Assembly: GCF_018687715.1 (NCBI RefSeq)
Contig: NC_056766.1
Span: forward strand, 41,518,933-41,582,932
Length of the DNA stretch: 64,000 bases
Reading direction: 5' to 3'
Origin: Carya illinoinensis
Lineage: Eukaryota > Streptophyta > Magnoliopsida > Fagales > Juglandaceae
How positions within the stretch are numbered: position 1 is the stretch's first letter; every line of letters begins with the position of its first letter. The notes below the pieces were generated by a model that saw only the letters and a program-made list of their open reading frames with translations, was not told where the DNA came from and did no database searches. Positions 35,211-45,118 of this stretch are shown piece by piece. Made by a program: the position numbers and the translations under genes.

Positions 35211-35940
35211 TTTAATGCTCCTTTTAATTTTTAATCTGGAATTAGGCTGCTTTTTAAATTATATTTCGAATTATTCATTATTAATTCTATACGCAATCCT
35301 CACTGACTTAGACATTAAAAGTCTCTCTCAGCACATAGAATCTCCCTTATCTTTGTGTTGCAGGTTGGTAGGGGCCATTTTGCAGGCCAGGGTATCAACA
35401 TCAAAATCTTTTCTAATCATATATGTTTCTAATTAAATGAATAATCTTCAATGCATTGCATCAAAATGTATGACACTAAATGATAAAATTTAAATAAAAA
35501 ATAAAGTTTTTTTCTAGATCAAAATTAAATTCATTTACTACAAAAAATTAAAAAATATATATATATAGTTAAGATATAAATCTCATAATAATAAAGTTTA
35601 CAAACTAAAATATATAATTTTTTGTTGGATATGAAATTATATAATATCTTTTACTTTAGTTTTAATTTAATAAAATTTTAACTTATCACATCAAATCATA
35701 TTAATTTAAGAATAGAGATTTTTTTTTATAAACTTAAAAATTCAAATAAATAACACCACGTATATCATGTCCAAGAAAGAAGATCATGATATCTTATTAA
35801 GAAAAAGTCACTTGTGCGAGGAAACTTTGTTTGATAAAATATTAATATTTTGCAACCAAATATTTGGCATCGAGTCTCGTATACAGCAAAGAATTAGGGG
35901 CTCCTTCTTGGCAACTTTCGGGAGAATTAAGCGGTAAGGC
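35211..35940 (+). repeat. mosaic of blocks J, K and H fragments
   Basis: 35240-35390 matches 14580-14650 and 11575-11640 (TATACGCAATCCTCACTGAC, GGGGCCATTTTGCAGG). 35400-35800 matches blocks J and K. 35800-35940 has the AAGTCACTTGTGCGAGGAAA part of block H. No gene. Confidence 0.55.
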
Positions 35941-36092
35941 AAGCCTTACCAGTGTTCAAATAGAATGTGTTTTTGGTTTTTATTATTACTCAGTTTTGTT
36001 TAATTATTAGTATTATTATTTTACCTTTTGTGTTATTGACTTTATATATTACTAATTAATGCAGCTTAATTTGTATTGGTGGTAGGGATTGG

Positions 36093-36143
<51 letters not shown>

Positions 36144-36156
36144 AGTACGTACTACA
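35941..36156. other. spacer with 47-bp (TA)n
   Basis: An uninterrupted (TA)n tract spans about 36095-36141. The rest is A/T-rich with no gene. Confidence 0.6.
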
Positions 36157-36424
36157 AATTTTTATGAATTGAGGGCTTCTGCATTTTGGTGCGTAAAGTT
36201 ATAATTTTGTAATATATCTCAAATTTCTTTGTTTTTCAAATTAAGAATATATGGAAACAAAAGTTTATGTTGATATAATTAAATTTATATAAATTAAATT
36301 ATTAAATTTATATAATTTATACTATAAATAAGATTGATTTTATGATAAAAATAATTATGTTATATTATATTAATTTATAAATTTATTTTATGTATATGTC
36401 TCATTAAAATATAAATATTTTTTT
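36157..36424 (+). repeat. dispersed block P copy 2
   Basis: ATGAATTGAGGGCTTCTGCA, TTTGGTGCGTAAAGTTATAA and TTAAGAATATATGGAAACAA match 1448-1735 without that copy's internal duplication. Confidence 0.7.
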
Positions 36425-36655
36425 TAGTATATTATATTAAGTCACATCTATCTGTAAATTTATTTTTATGAAATTACCTTCACGTGATGTCTATCTTGTG
36501 CAATATTTATCAACTTAGATCAGCACTATATGAGATTACCTTCACGTGATGTCTATCTTCTGTAGTGGTTATCAACTTAAATCGTCTCTAAGTAACCGAA
36601 ATAATCACATACATGCATGAAATTCGTTCCTTCCCAAATAAGGCGGCGTGTAGCA
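36425..36655 (-). repeat. inverted-copy block Q (partner 11225-11450)
   Basis: TTCACGTGATGTCTATCTT occurs twice about 60 bp apart, each with the CACGTG palindrome and followed by TTATCAACTTA. The reverse complement aligns with 11225-11450 to the TTGGGAAGGAACGAATTTCA edge. Confidence 0.7.
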
Positions 36656-36995
36656 TGTAGATCCCTGTTGGGTCTGGACTCTTCAGTTTAGGCCGGTTGA
36701 CAGAGAGCTTTTTATATGAGGCTTAGATACCAAATTGGCCCTCCACCTCCTATACTCCCAAATGAATTAGTAGATAATAGATATGATCATCATCTTCTAA
36801 AAACATCGTAAATACAAAGGTAATAAAATTAAATTAGATTATGTGTATGATAAAATTAAATTTAATTAGAGATTAAAGGAAAAAAAAAAAAACAAAGCAA
36901 GATTATCGTTTTGTGGGGCTAACCACTTGTAATATTGTCATTGGCTGCATCATAAACTTAGTAATTAACATATAAAATTAAATTACATTATGTTT
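36656..36995. repeat. spacer with inverted-copy block S
   Basis: 36860-36995 is repeated in reverse at 61745-61865 (GGGGCTAACCACTTGTAATA, TTGTCATTGGCTGCATCATA, CTTAGTAATTAACA). The first 200 bp have no relatives in the window. Confidence 0.6.
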
Positions 36996-37011
36996 ATATG
37001 ATACGGTAAGA

Positions 37012-37150
37012 GGGACAGCTCCATTTGAATTCAAATATGGTTCGAAATGGTTTATGAATAGTAATAAAATTTGAGTTAAAATTTATGAATGGTAATGAAT
37101 AATATTGAGATGATTTTAACTCTCCTTCCAATACAAACAGAGCTGGACCC
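37012..37150. mobile_element. 139-bp MITE
   Basis: Left end GGGACAGCTCCATTTGAATT and right end, read inward, GGGTCCAGCTCTGTTTGTAT are inverted repeats. The core has repeated TTATGAATAGTAATAA-type words, similar in style to MITEs common in Fagales. Non-coding. Confidence 0.55.
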
Positions 37151-37204
37151 CAACCGACACAAAATATTGTTGTCAATCAGGCTGTCTATATTTATATATA
37201 TATA

Positions 37205-37239
37205 CTAGTTAGGGCAAATGTGCACTACACGTTTGCCCT
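37205..37239 (-). mobile_element. putative Helitron 3' end
   Basis: On the minus strand a hairpin (AGGGCAAACGTG, short loop, CACATTTGCCCT; 11 of 12 paired) is followed by AACTAG and then T. A GC hairpin just before a terminal CTAG and a flanking T is the Helitron 3' signature. No matching 5' end or Rep/helicase sequence is visible; the copia element lies to its right. Confidence 0.4.
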
Positions 37240-37639
37240 GCTGATAAATTTTGCCATGTTTCAAATTTTTAATTACAAAGGGATAGAGTTTTCTCTATAT
37301 TTCTAGAACTTTTTGCTGCTCACAACACATACTATATATACGATCTCCATAATGTTTATAATTATAATTATTGTCAATGATGTTTAAATGTATTTCAGCC
37401 TTTAATAATGTGGTCTTATCAGTTGGCATTAAGTTATAGAAGGTTATAAATTCTGGCCAATTTCATAATATAATTTAAAAACTATTTTAAAACATATAAA
37501 AAAAGTAAGTAAATAGGTATATATAGGGAGATACAATGCATAACAAATATTATAATCGTTTATAGTTAAAGCAAAAGAAGAAAGCAAATAATTCTAAATA
37601 ATTTCATACAGATTATATTAAACGAACCAAATGAGATAA
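37240..37639. other. AT-rich spacer left of copia element
   Basis: No gene recognised. It may be the body of the putative Helitron whose 3' end is at 37205. Confidence 0.35.
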
Positions 37640-37830
37640 GACATCTTACAATAGAAGGAATCTATCAAAAGAAATTAATATCGTGAGGAAATGAAATATT
37701 CATACAATAAACATATAGAGTCAACAATTTATTTTGGCTAAGGCGCATACATATAAATATAAAAAAATTGAATAATATTTTATCAGATGAGATAGAAGAG
37801 ATTGTACCAGAAAGTAGAGGACAAGTAAAA
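37640..37830 (+). repeat. direct repeat flanking the copia element, left copy
   Basis: AAATTAATATCGTGAGGAAA, GTCAACAATTTATTTTGGCT and ACCAGAAAGTAGAGGACA recur in order at 42490-42685, immediately right of the retrotransposon. These are not its LTRs; they are a tandem duplication of the host sequence with the element between the two units. Confidence 0.75.
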
Positions 37831-37857
37831 GAACAGTGGAAATAAGGAAATTGACAA

Positions 37858-38176
37858 TATTAAGGCAACTCAACCTACGGCACTACCATAATTCAATATC
37901 ACGCAGAATTCAAGCAATAAGCTAGAACATTCTAGAAGAACAAATTGTACTAGTCTAGAACGTAATCTCATAACAAAATAGGGAATATCCTTTTACAGCT
38001 GTCAATATCATAGTGGATATATTACAGAATTTGTTATGTGCTGGTTCTATAAATAGATGTCCTGTTGATGTACAAAGCAGAGCTACAATATATGAAATGA
38101 AAGGTTGTTGAGTCTGATATGTGTTGAGCATTTCCTCGAGCAGTCTTGCTTCCTTTATTCTCTTCTTATTTTATCA
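37858..38176 (+). repeat. 5' LTR of copia element
   Basis: 319 bp, from TATTAAGGCAACTCAACC to TTTTATCA. Most LTRs begin TG; both LTRs here begin TA and end CA. CTATAAATAG at about 38047 is a likely TATA box for the element's transcript. Confidence 0.9.
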
Positions 38177-38190
38177 TGGTACCTAGAGCC
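38177..38190 (+). other. primer-binding site
   Basis: TGGTACCTAGAGCC directly abuts the 5' LTR and resembles TGGTATCAGAGC, the plant initiator-Met tRNA complement used by copia elements, with a few mismatches. Confidence 0.75.
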
Positions 38191-38217
38191 TAAGACCACC
38201 GTCTGTTCTTCACGATC

Positions 38218-39015
38218 ATGGCGTCCTTGGAAAAAAAACCCTTCCCCCACCATTACTCCCTCCATCGTCAACTCAGCTTCCAATCTAGTCACCGTCAAAC
38301 TCAATATCGACAACTTCCTCCTCTAGAAGGCACAAATAGTATCTTTCCTCAAGGGCCATCAACTGTTTGGCTACGTTGATGGTACAGTTCCCATCCCCAC
38401 AGCCTTCTTTATGGCTCTCCCAACCCTGCTTGTACCAAATGGGTTCTTCAAGACCAACTCATCATTTCAGCCATTAACTCCTCTCTCTCCGAACCAGTTC
38501 TAGGACAAGTTTTAGACTATCACACTTCTCACGAAGTCTGGACAACCTTACAAACCCTATTCCAATCTCAGTCATCTACTCATGTTGTTCACACTCAATA
38601 CCATCTTGATACCCTCAAAAAGGGGTCGGAATCAATTTCCAAATACTATAACAAAGCCAAAGCACCCGCTTCCTCCTTGGGTGCTGCTGGCCATACCCTC
38701 ACAAACCAAGAGTTCTCCATCTACCTGCTTGTAGGACTCGAGACTGAATATGAATCCATTGTCACATCTCTCACTACCCGGCCAGATCCCCCCTCTCCTC
38801 AACAAATCTATAGCTATCTTCTTAATCATGAATCTCGCATTGCTCATCAAACTCAATCTCTATTTTCAAGTTCATCACTTGCAGCTCACAACACTGTCAC
38901 AACTTCAGCTCCCTCTCTGTTGGGATCTCCAAATAGAGGCCGTACCACTAATTTTCGTGGTGGACGTCGTGGTCGAGGAGGGGGCAGCAATGGCAATAGG
39001 GGTGGTGCGAGATGA
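38218..39015 (+). pseudogene. copia gag, broken
   Basis: Codes for the coat-forming Gag protein. The first ATG is at 38218, but an A-run near 38230 shifts the frame. The following frame has a TAG at 38324-38326 where a Trp codon is expected (after NFLL). The rest is clear Gag of the UBN2 type (KALASSLGAAGH-like stretch, YLLNHESR) ending in Gly/Arg-rich repeats. TGA at 39013 and TAA at 39052 separate it from the zinc knuckle that follows (C-x2-C-x4-H-x4-C, TAA replacing one spacer residue). Confidence 0.85.
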
Positions 39016-39054
39016 AGCAACAAATTCCACCTAGATTCGCGCCCAGTCTGTTAA

Positions 39055-42000
39055 GTGTGTCAGCAGACAGGTCATTCGGCCCTCACCTGCTATCATCACT
39101 TCAACCAAGCACCTCCTCCTAATTCATTCACCGCCAACTACACGACTCTTTCTTCTCCTTACCAGATGTCTTCTACTTGGTTCCCCAACACAGCTGCGAC
39201 GCACCATTTCACACTTGACCTCGCTTCTCTCAACCTAGACTCAACGTCGTACCAGGGGTCAGACACAGTTAGCATTGGAGATGGCTCCTCTCTGCCTATT
39301 CAGCATGTGGGCTCTGCCCAATTCAACACATCTTCTGGCAACTTTCTCCTCCATAAACTCTTACGTGTTTCTTTAATTTCTAGAAATATTCTCACCATAT
39401 GTCCAGCTTGCTCCTCAGCCAAGGCCCATGCCTTGCCCCATCCTCCATCTTCCTCTCGGTCCAGTGGGCCCTTCCAACTTTTGTTTTTGGATGTATGGGG
39501 CCCAGCTCCCGTTCTCTCTACTAATGCTTGTCGTTATTACCTATCCATTGTAGATGACTTTTCTAAATTTATTTGGTTGTTTCCCATGCAAACCAAGTCC
39601 AATGTCTCCACTCTTGTTCTTGCATGCCTTAAATTTGTTACTAATACATTTTCCAAAAATGTTGTCTCAGTTCAAACCGATTGCGGCGGGGAATTTCGTC
39701 CCCTTAATATCATCTTTAAATCCATGGGTATCACACATTGTATTTCTTGTCCTCACTCTCATAAACAAAATGGAAGTATTGAGAGACACCACTGTCACAT
39801 AGTTGAGACCGGTATCTCACTCATGTCTCATGCATCCATGCCCCAAACATATTGGGCCGAGGCCTTTCAAACGGCTACCTTTTTAATAAATTGCATGCCT
39901 ACACCATTACTAAACCACAAATCTCCTCATGAAATTCTCATGGGCTACCCTCCGGATTATCGCTTCTTACGTGTCTTTGGTTCAGCCTGTTGGCTCAATT
40001 TAAGGCCATTCAACAAACACAAATTAGATATAAGATCCAAACCATGTGTTTTCATGGGCTATAGCCCAGATCACAAAGGTTATTTGTGTCTTCATCTACC
40101 CTCAGGCTGTACCTACGTTTCAAGAGACGTAGTCTTTCATGAGTCAGTTTTTCCGTTTGAATCTCAGCCCATTACTCATCAAATTCCAACCACTACGGCA
40201 CCAATATCACGACCCGTTCCTCTTCTTACTCCCACTCAACCTTCAGACTCGAGCCCATCCCTTTCCTTACCCCTTCGGCCTATTGGCCCATCACAATTGC
40301 CTGATACTCCTCAAAGCCCTAGCTCGTCGTCCACCTCTGCCCACTCATCTCAACACGATCAGCCACCTCCCACTATACACCCGTTGCAACCTTCTTCTTC
40401 CACCATATCAAATCACCCCACGGCCACCCGATCACAATCGCAGATCACCTGCCTACGACTTCGCACAGATGGAACCATTCCATGGCCCTCCACCAAACCA
40501 AGAGCAACTCTCTCGATCTCCACGTACAAGCCATCACTCTCTCTTACCTCCACCACCAAATTGTCCGAATCATCTTCTTCCACCATCCCAAAAGACCCTT
40601 CCTCTTTCACTGAAGCATCCAAATTTTCCGAGTGGCACTCTGCCATGAATGAAGAGTTCCGTGCTCTGCTTCACAACCAAACTTGGGATCTTGTCCCCTC
40701 CTCTCCCCATCTCAACATTCTGGGATCAAAATGGATTCTCAAAACCAAACGAAGGTCTGATGGCACCCTAGAACGCCGCAAGGCACGACTTGTGGCAAAG
40801 GGATTTCATCAGCAACCCGGCCTAGATAAAACCTTCAGCCCCATGATAAAACCGGTCACCGTGCGTCTCCTTGTCTCCCTAGCTGTCGCCTCCAACTGGC
40901 CTCTCCACCAACTTGATATCCAAAACGCATTTTTACATGGGGATCTCCAAGAAGATGTCTACATGAGACAACCGCCTGGGTTCATCAATCCAGATTTTCC
41001 AACGCATGTTTGTAAGTTAAGAAAGTCTATTTACGGTTTAAAACAGGCTCCTAGGGCTTGGTTTGCTAAATTATCTGATAAGTTACTTTCCCTTGGTTTT
41101 TATGCTTCCCCGTTCAGATACCTCCTTGTTTATATTCCATAACTCTTCTCATTGCATTTTTATTTTGATCAATGTTGACGATATCTTAGTCACTGGCTCA
41201 AATTCAACTCTTATCTCGGATTTCATTGCTGCTTTAAGTACATCCTTTCCTGTAAAAGATTTGGGCGCGTTACATTTTTTACTTGGCATTGAGGTCACAC
41301 GGTCATCTAATGGTCTCTTCCTCTCTCAGTCTAAATACATAGCTGATTTGTTTCGTCAAACTAACATGCATAATTCTAAGCATGTGTCCACACCAATGCC
41401 CTCCTCTGTCAAACTAACAGCTCTGGATGGCTGCACCTTTGAGGATCCTTAGCTATACCAGAGTGTGGTAGGGAGTCTTCAATACTTAGCTTTTACAATA
41501 CCAGACATTTCTTTTGCTGTTAACAAGGTCTGTCAATTCATGCACTATCCTAGACTCCCTCACTAACAAGCAGTAAAAAGAATTCTCAGGTATCTTAAAA
41601 ATACCCAACATCTAGGTCTGTTCTTCTCCACTTCTTCATCCTTCAAACTCTCAGCCTTCTCTGATGCTGACTGGGCTGGCTGCCCAGGCGATCGTAAGTC
41701 TACTGGTGGTTTTTGTGTATATTTCAAAAACTCATTTAATATCTTGGGGTTCAAAAAAATAAGCCACAATTCCACGATCCTCAACGGAGGCTGAGTACAA
41801 ATCCGTGGCTAATGCAGCATGTGAACTCATTTGGTTACAGTCCCTATTAATAGAACTTAATGTTTTTCTAACTGACTCTCCTACTTTGTGGTGTGACAAC
41901 TTAGGAGCCACATATTTATCTATAAATGCAGTCCTATGTGCTCGCACTAAGCATGTAGAACTGGATTATCATTTTGTACGTGAGCACGTGGCTGCCAAGA

Positions 42001-42120
42001 CATTACAAGTTTCATTCATCTCCAGCAAGGATCAGGTTGCAAATATACTGACCAAACCACTGTCCACAGCCAAATTTCTCCTTCTCCATTCAAGCCTCAC
42101 CCTCAATACGGTGTCGCTTG
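39055..42120 (+). pseudogene. copia pol (protease-integrase-RT-RNase H), broken
   Basis: The longest frame, 39055-41142, starts inside the zinc knuckle and runs through protease, integrase and most of reverse transcriptase. The protease catalytic box reads NTAATHH instead of D-T/S-G-A, so the active Asp (39187-39189) is lost. About 100 residues between ISRNILTI and CPACSSAK are deleted, removing the pre-integrase zinc-binding His pair. The integrase D-D-E residues remain (LDVWGP, QTDCGGEF, GSIERHH). RT continues in another frame after a shift near 41105-41118, with its VDD box in the second frame. TAG at 41450, TAA at 41564 and a frameshift in an A-run near 41755 break the rest. RNase H is recognisable to about 42120. 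Confidence 0.88.
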
Positions 42121-42133
42121 AATCGCAGGAGGG

Positions 42134-42452
42134 TATTAAGGCAACTCAACCTACGGCACTACTACAATTCAATATCACGCAGAATTCAAGCAATAAGCCA
42201 GAACATTTTGGAACAATAAATTTTAGTAGTCTATAACGTAGTCTCATAACAGAATAGGGAATATTCTTTCACACTTGTCAATATCATAGTGGATACATTA
42301 CAGAATTTGTTATGTGCTGGTTCTATTAATAGATGTCCTGTTGATGTACAAAGCAGAGCTGCAATATATGAAATGAAAGGTTGTTTAGTCTGATATGTGT
42401 TGAGCATTTCTTCGAGCAGTCTTGCTTCCTTTATTCTCTTTTTGTTTTATCA
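42134..42452 (+). repeat. 3' LTR of copia element, with polypurine tract
   Basis: Same 319-bp length as the 5' LTR. The polypurine tract AGGAGGG lies directly before it (42127-42133). The aligned TATA position reads CTATTAATAG. Confidence 0.9.
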
Positions 42453-42489
42453 CACAACAACCTGATCAAACAACAGTAAAGTAGTAGAT

Positions 42490-42685
42490 CTTAGAATAGA
42501 ACAAATGTATTAAAAAAATCAATATCATGACGAAATAAAATATTCATACAGCAAACATATAATGTCAACAATTTATCTTGACTACAGGTACATTTAAATA
42601 AATATAATAAAATTGAATAACATTTTTTCAGATGAAATAGAAGATAACATACCAGAAAGTAGAGGACAGACAAAAGCAGCAAATC
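42490..42685 (+). repeat. direct repeat flanking the copia element, right copy
   Basis: Aligns with 37640-37830 (see there). The sequence after it (TTTATAGGGAGACAATTT at about 42755) resembles TATATAGGGAGATACAAT at about 37520, supporting a tandem array of this host unit. Confidence 0.7.
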
Positions 42686-43038
42686 TGTAAAAAAAAATAC
42701 ACTAGAAAAAATATTCTAACAATAATAATAGATGAAATAAATAAATTCAGTATTTATAGGGAGACAATTTGGAAGGAAACTAATAATACATTAAATGAAA
42801 TTTATTATCAATACTATTTTTAATAAAACATATAAAAGAAAGAAAATAAAGACAAAGAATCATAAAAATGAAAAACATTGGAAACACTAATTTTTTTTCT
42901 TTTTATTCGTTCTCTTTATAGTCTTTGCACTAATAAGCTATTGTTTATCAAGCCTTTGGAATGTTGACACCAAAGTTTGGAAACAATGGCACTAAGTACG
43001 ACCCATGTACGAAAAGAAATGTGCTTTTTAAGTTTACG
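42686..43038. other. AT-rich spacer
   Basis: No gene or strong repeat recognised. It ends in the poly(T) tract that marks the next element. Confidence 0.4.
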
Positions 43039-43307
43039 TTTTTTTTTTTTTTGAATAGCAGATCACATCCATTCATTAAAGAGGACATACAACTTTGACT
43101 TAAACAACAAGCCAGTTACAAACGTTGATAGCTTCTCAACACACTAATGTGGTTGACATGGTCTAATCCAGACGGCTAACCTCTAAAGACTTAAGTCTAA
43201 GAGACAGCATAACTGTATCCATGATAGAGTTACCAAATCCCCATACCCGACTAAGCAGGATATAGGACACCAACCCCACCAAGCACCGCCAAGCGGAGGG
43301 AGGGACT
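43039..43307 (-). mobile_element. retroposon 3' end, family R1 copy 2
   Basis: On the minus strand it ends in a 13-base poly(A) (43039-43051) preceded by AATGAATGGATGTGATCTGC. It shares motif order with 646-1225. A poly(A) end without an LTR suggests a non-LTR retroposon (LINE 3' end or processed transcript). I found no target duplication. Confidence 0.45.
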
Positions 43308-43790
43308 ATTTTTTTGGATTTTTTTATTGAAAAGAAAAGACAAGACATAAAATAAACTACATTGGAAACACTGTACACGGAAAATCAGTGTAACCCGTAG
43401 GTACTGTAGCGCGTGCAGAACACGCGCCACGCTAGGAGAGAACCAACGGCCAATCTTGGAAGTCCTCGACTCACAGGTTCCAAAAAAGCCTCTTGTGGCA
43501 TCGGCAGAGGGATTCCCGGTGGCGCGTGAGCGCCACGCGCCGGAACGCCGAGAAACTTTAACCCGCGCGTGTGGGCCACTCTCCACTCCGATTGGCACCG
43601 TATTCGGTGGTCTTGAAGATCGGTGGCTGGGCAACGCCATGGAGGTGCGCTTGTTGGTCGGTGGTCGCCGAATTCTTTCAGATCTGTGATTCCCCCTTAT
43701 TTGGCCTGAAAACAAAAAACAGAGAAAAAAAATGCAAACCAGAAGGGGGAGGGGGAGGGAGGCAGGGAGATGGAGGGAATTTGAAAAAAT
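43308..43790 (-). mobile_element. second retroposon-like unit with AATAAA and poly(A)
   Basis: On the minus strand a GC-rich body (CACGCGCGGG, GGCGCGTGGCGCTCACGCGC) leads to TTTCAATAAAAAAATCC and an A-run, like a polyadenylated transcript. The frame at 43251-43715 covers both units and is not a recognised protein. CpG-rich bodies are usual in LINE 5' regions, but no reverse transcriptase is seen. Confidence 0.35.
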
Positions 43791-44045
43791 TATAATTATA
43801 AGTTAAGATTAAATGAGATAAAATTTTAATTTTGTATAACCAATCCTAGCCTAGCAGCTTGTACGCAATCACTAATTAATATTACACTTACAACGGTTTG
43901 GACCAAAACCATAAATTTATATATAATTTTTCTTGAAAAAATTAACGTGAAGATTCCAATGATCGGGATGGACACAACTAAAATAAAGATATAATCAATA
44001 GATTTGTTTTAAAAAAAATATAAAAAACAAAATATAATAAAAATA
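43791..44045. other. AT-rich spacer
   Basis: No gene recognised. Confidence 0.4.
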
Positions 44046-44100
44046 TCTACTATATATATAAATGCATATATTAGAGGAATAGTATTTTTGTCTAACATTT
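44046..44100 (+). mobile_element. putative Helitron 5' end
   Basis: TCTACTATATATATAAATGC preceded by A matches the TC-start, TATATATAA-type 5' terminus of plant Helitrons, followed by a TTAGAGGAATAGTATTTTTG stretch. The expected 3' hairpin and CTRR end were not found to the right. Confidence 0.35.
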
Positions 44101-44519
44101 TTGTATGTCCTAATTATTTGTAATAACATCTAATATTCAAAACTTTTTTTAAATTATTTTTTTAATATTCTTCTATATTCCAATCTAGCCGTTTGTGATT
44201 TTTTTTTTCCCCATTTTCCCCTATCGCGCACCCAACCCCAACTGACGCATCATCTTTTATATTTTTCCATAGGACAGTAATTAATTCAAAATATTTTATA
44301 AACAATATTCTTAAATTTGTAATAATTATTAATGCATAAATTAAAACAAATAAAATTTTACAACAATGTAAATTTTATTTTTTATATTTTAAAATATAAT
44401 ACAAATTTATGTAGAATTCATATACTAAATGAAAAAATTTAAAAGAATTATGTTCTAATAACTAGGTAAACAAACACATAACAATGAATTTTTTTATAAT
44501 TTAAAACTCAAAACAAAAA
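44101..44519. other. AT-rich spacer
   Basis: Possibly the body of the putative Helitron. No gene. Confidence 0.35.
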
Positions 44520-44696
44520 ATGGGCCCAATCCATCAAGGTCCGGAATCAGCCATCAAGTCCAATAGCCGAAGAACCAAAAACCCACCATTTTGGACACAA
44601 ACAGGCTCAGCCCGCCCCATCCCAAATCCAAAACGGCGCCGTTTTAATAACCACAAACCCTAACCCTACTGCTGCACTATATTCTTCGTTTACGGA

Positions 44697-44735
<39 letters not shown>

Positions 44736-45118
44736 CGCTGCCACCACCTCCTTCCTCTCGTCCACACGCCGACGCAGCCCCCTCTTTCTCCCTCGTATGC
44801 TCTCTGTCTCACGGATCCTCTGTGCACAGCCACCACATCTGCCATCGTCGCGTCCAGCCACGACCTCGCTCCACCACGAGCATCCACCGAGCCATTCCTC
44901 CTCCCCCAGCCCGAAGCTCCTCCCTCTTCCCTCGCACGGACGCCCTCTCTCTCTACACAATTTACCCACCTCGCGGCTCAGATCCGCTTTTTTGTAAGGA
45001 TATTGGACCCCATATCCCCTGTGCACAGCCACCCGATCTGCCGCCGTGAGCCACCATCGTCGCCTCCAGCCACCGCCAGTCAGAACCTCGCCGCTGCCAC
45101 CACCTCGCGGCTCAGATC
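44520..45118 (+). repeat. CT-rich leader-like region with local duplications
   Basis: The palindrome AAAACGGCGCCGTTTT lies at 44630-44645 and a (CT)n tract at 44701-44733. CCTCGCGGCTCAGATCCGCT occurs at 44969 and 45103, and GTGCACAGCCACC at 44820 and 45019, so a ~134-200-bp piece was duplicated. Both strands have open frames because the region is CT-rich; none resembles a protein. It could be 5' leader sequence of TIR copy 2 or a transposon end. Confidence 0.5.

Larger units (their letters stand above)
37858..42452 (+). mobile_element. Ty1/copia LTR retrotransposon, degenerate, 4.6 kb
   Basis: Full-length structure: 5' LTR, primer-binding site, gag, protease, integrase, reverse transcriptase, RNase H, polypurine tract, 3' LTR. 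Integrase before reverse transcriptase defines the copia class. The flanks GACAA (37853-37857) and CACAA (42453-42457) are a possible 5-bp duplication with one mismatch. The LTRs differ at roughly two dozen positions by hand count (about 93% identical), so the insertion is old. Multiple stops, frameshifts and a deletion make it non-autonomous. Confidence 0.92.

Noticed and set aside
40139..40648. Pro/Leu-rich 169-codon frame and its antisense
   Set aside because: It is a shadow of the Ser/Pro-rich linker of the copia polyprotein.
43251..43715. 154-codon Arg/Ser-rich minus-strand frame
   Set aside because: It crosses two retroposon-like units and their A-runs; no domain recognised.
44690..45049. 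Overlapping frames on both strands in the CT-rich region
   Set aside because: Low-complexity CT-rich DNA keeps several frames open at once; no domain, and local duplications explain the pattern.
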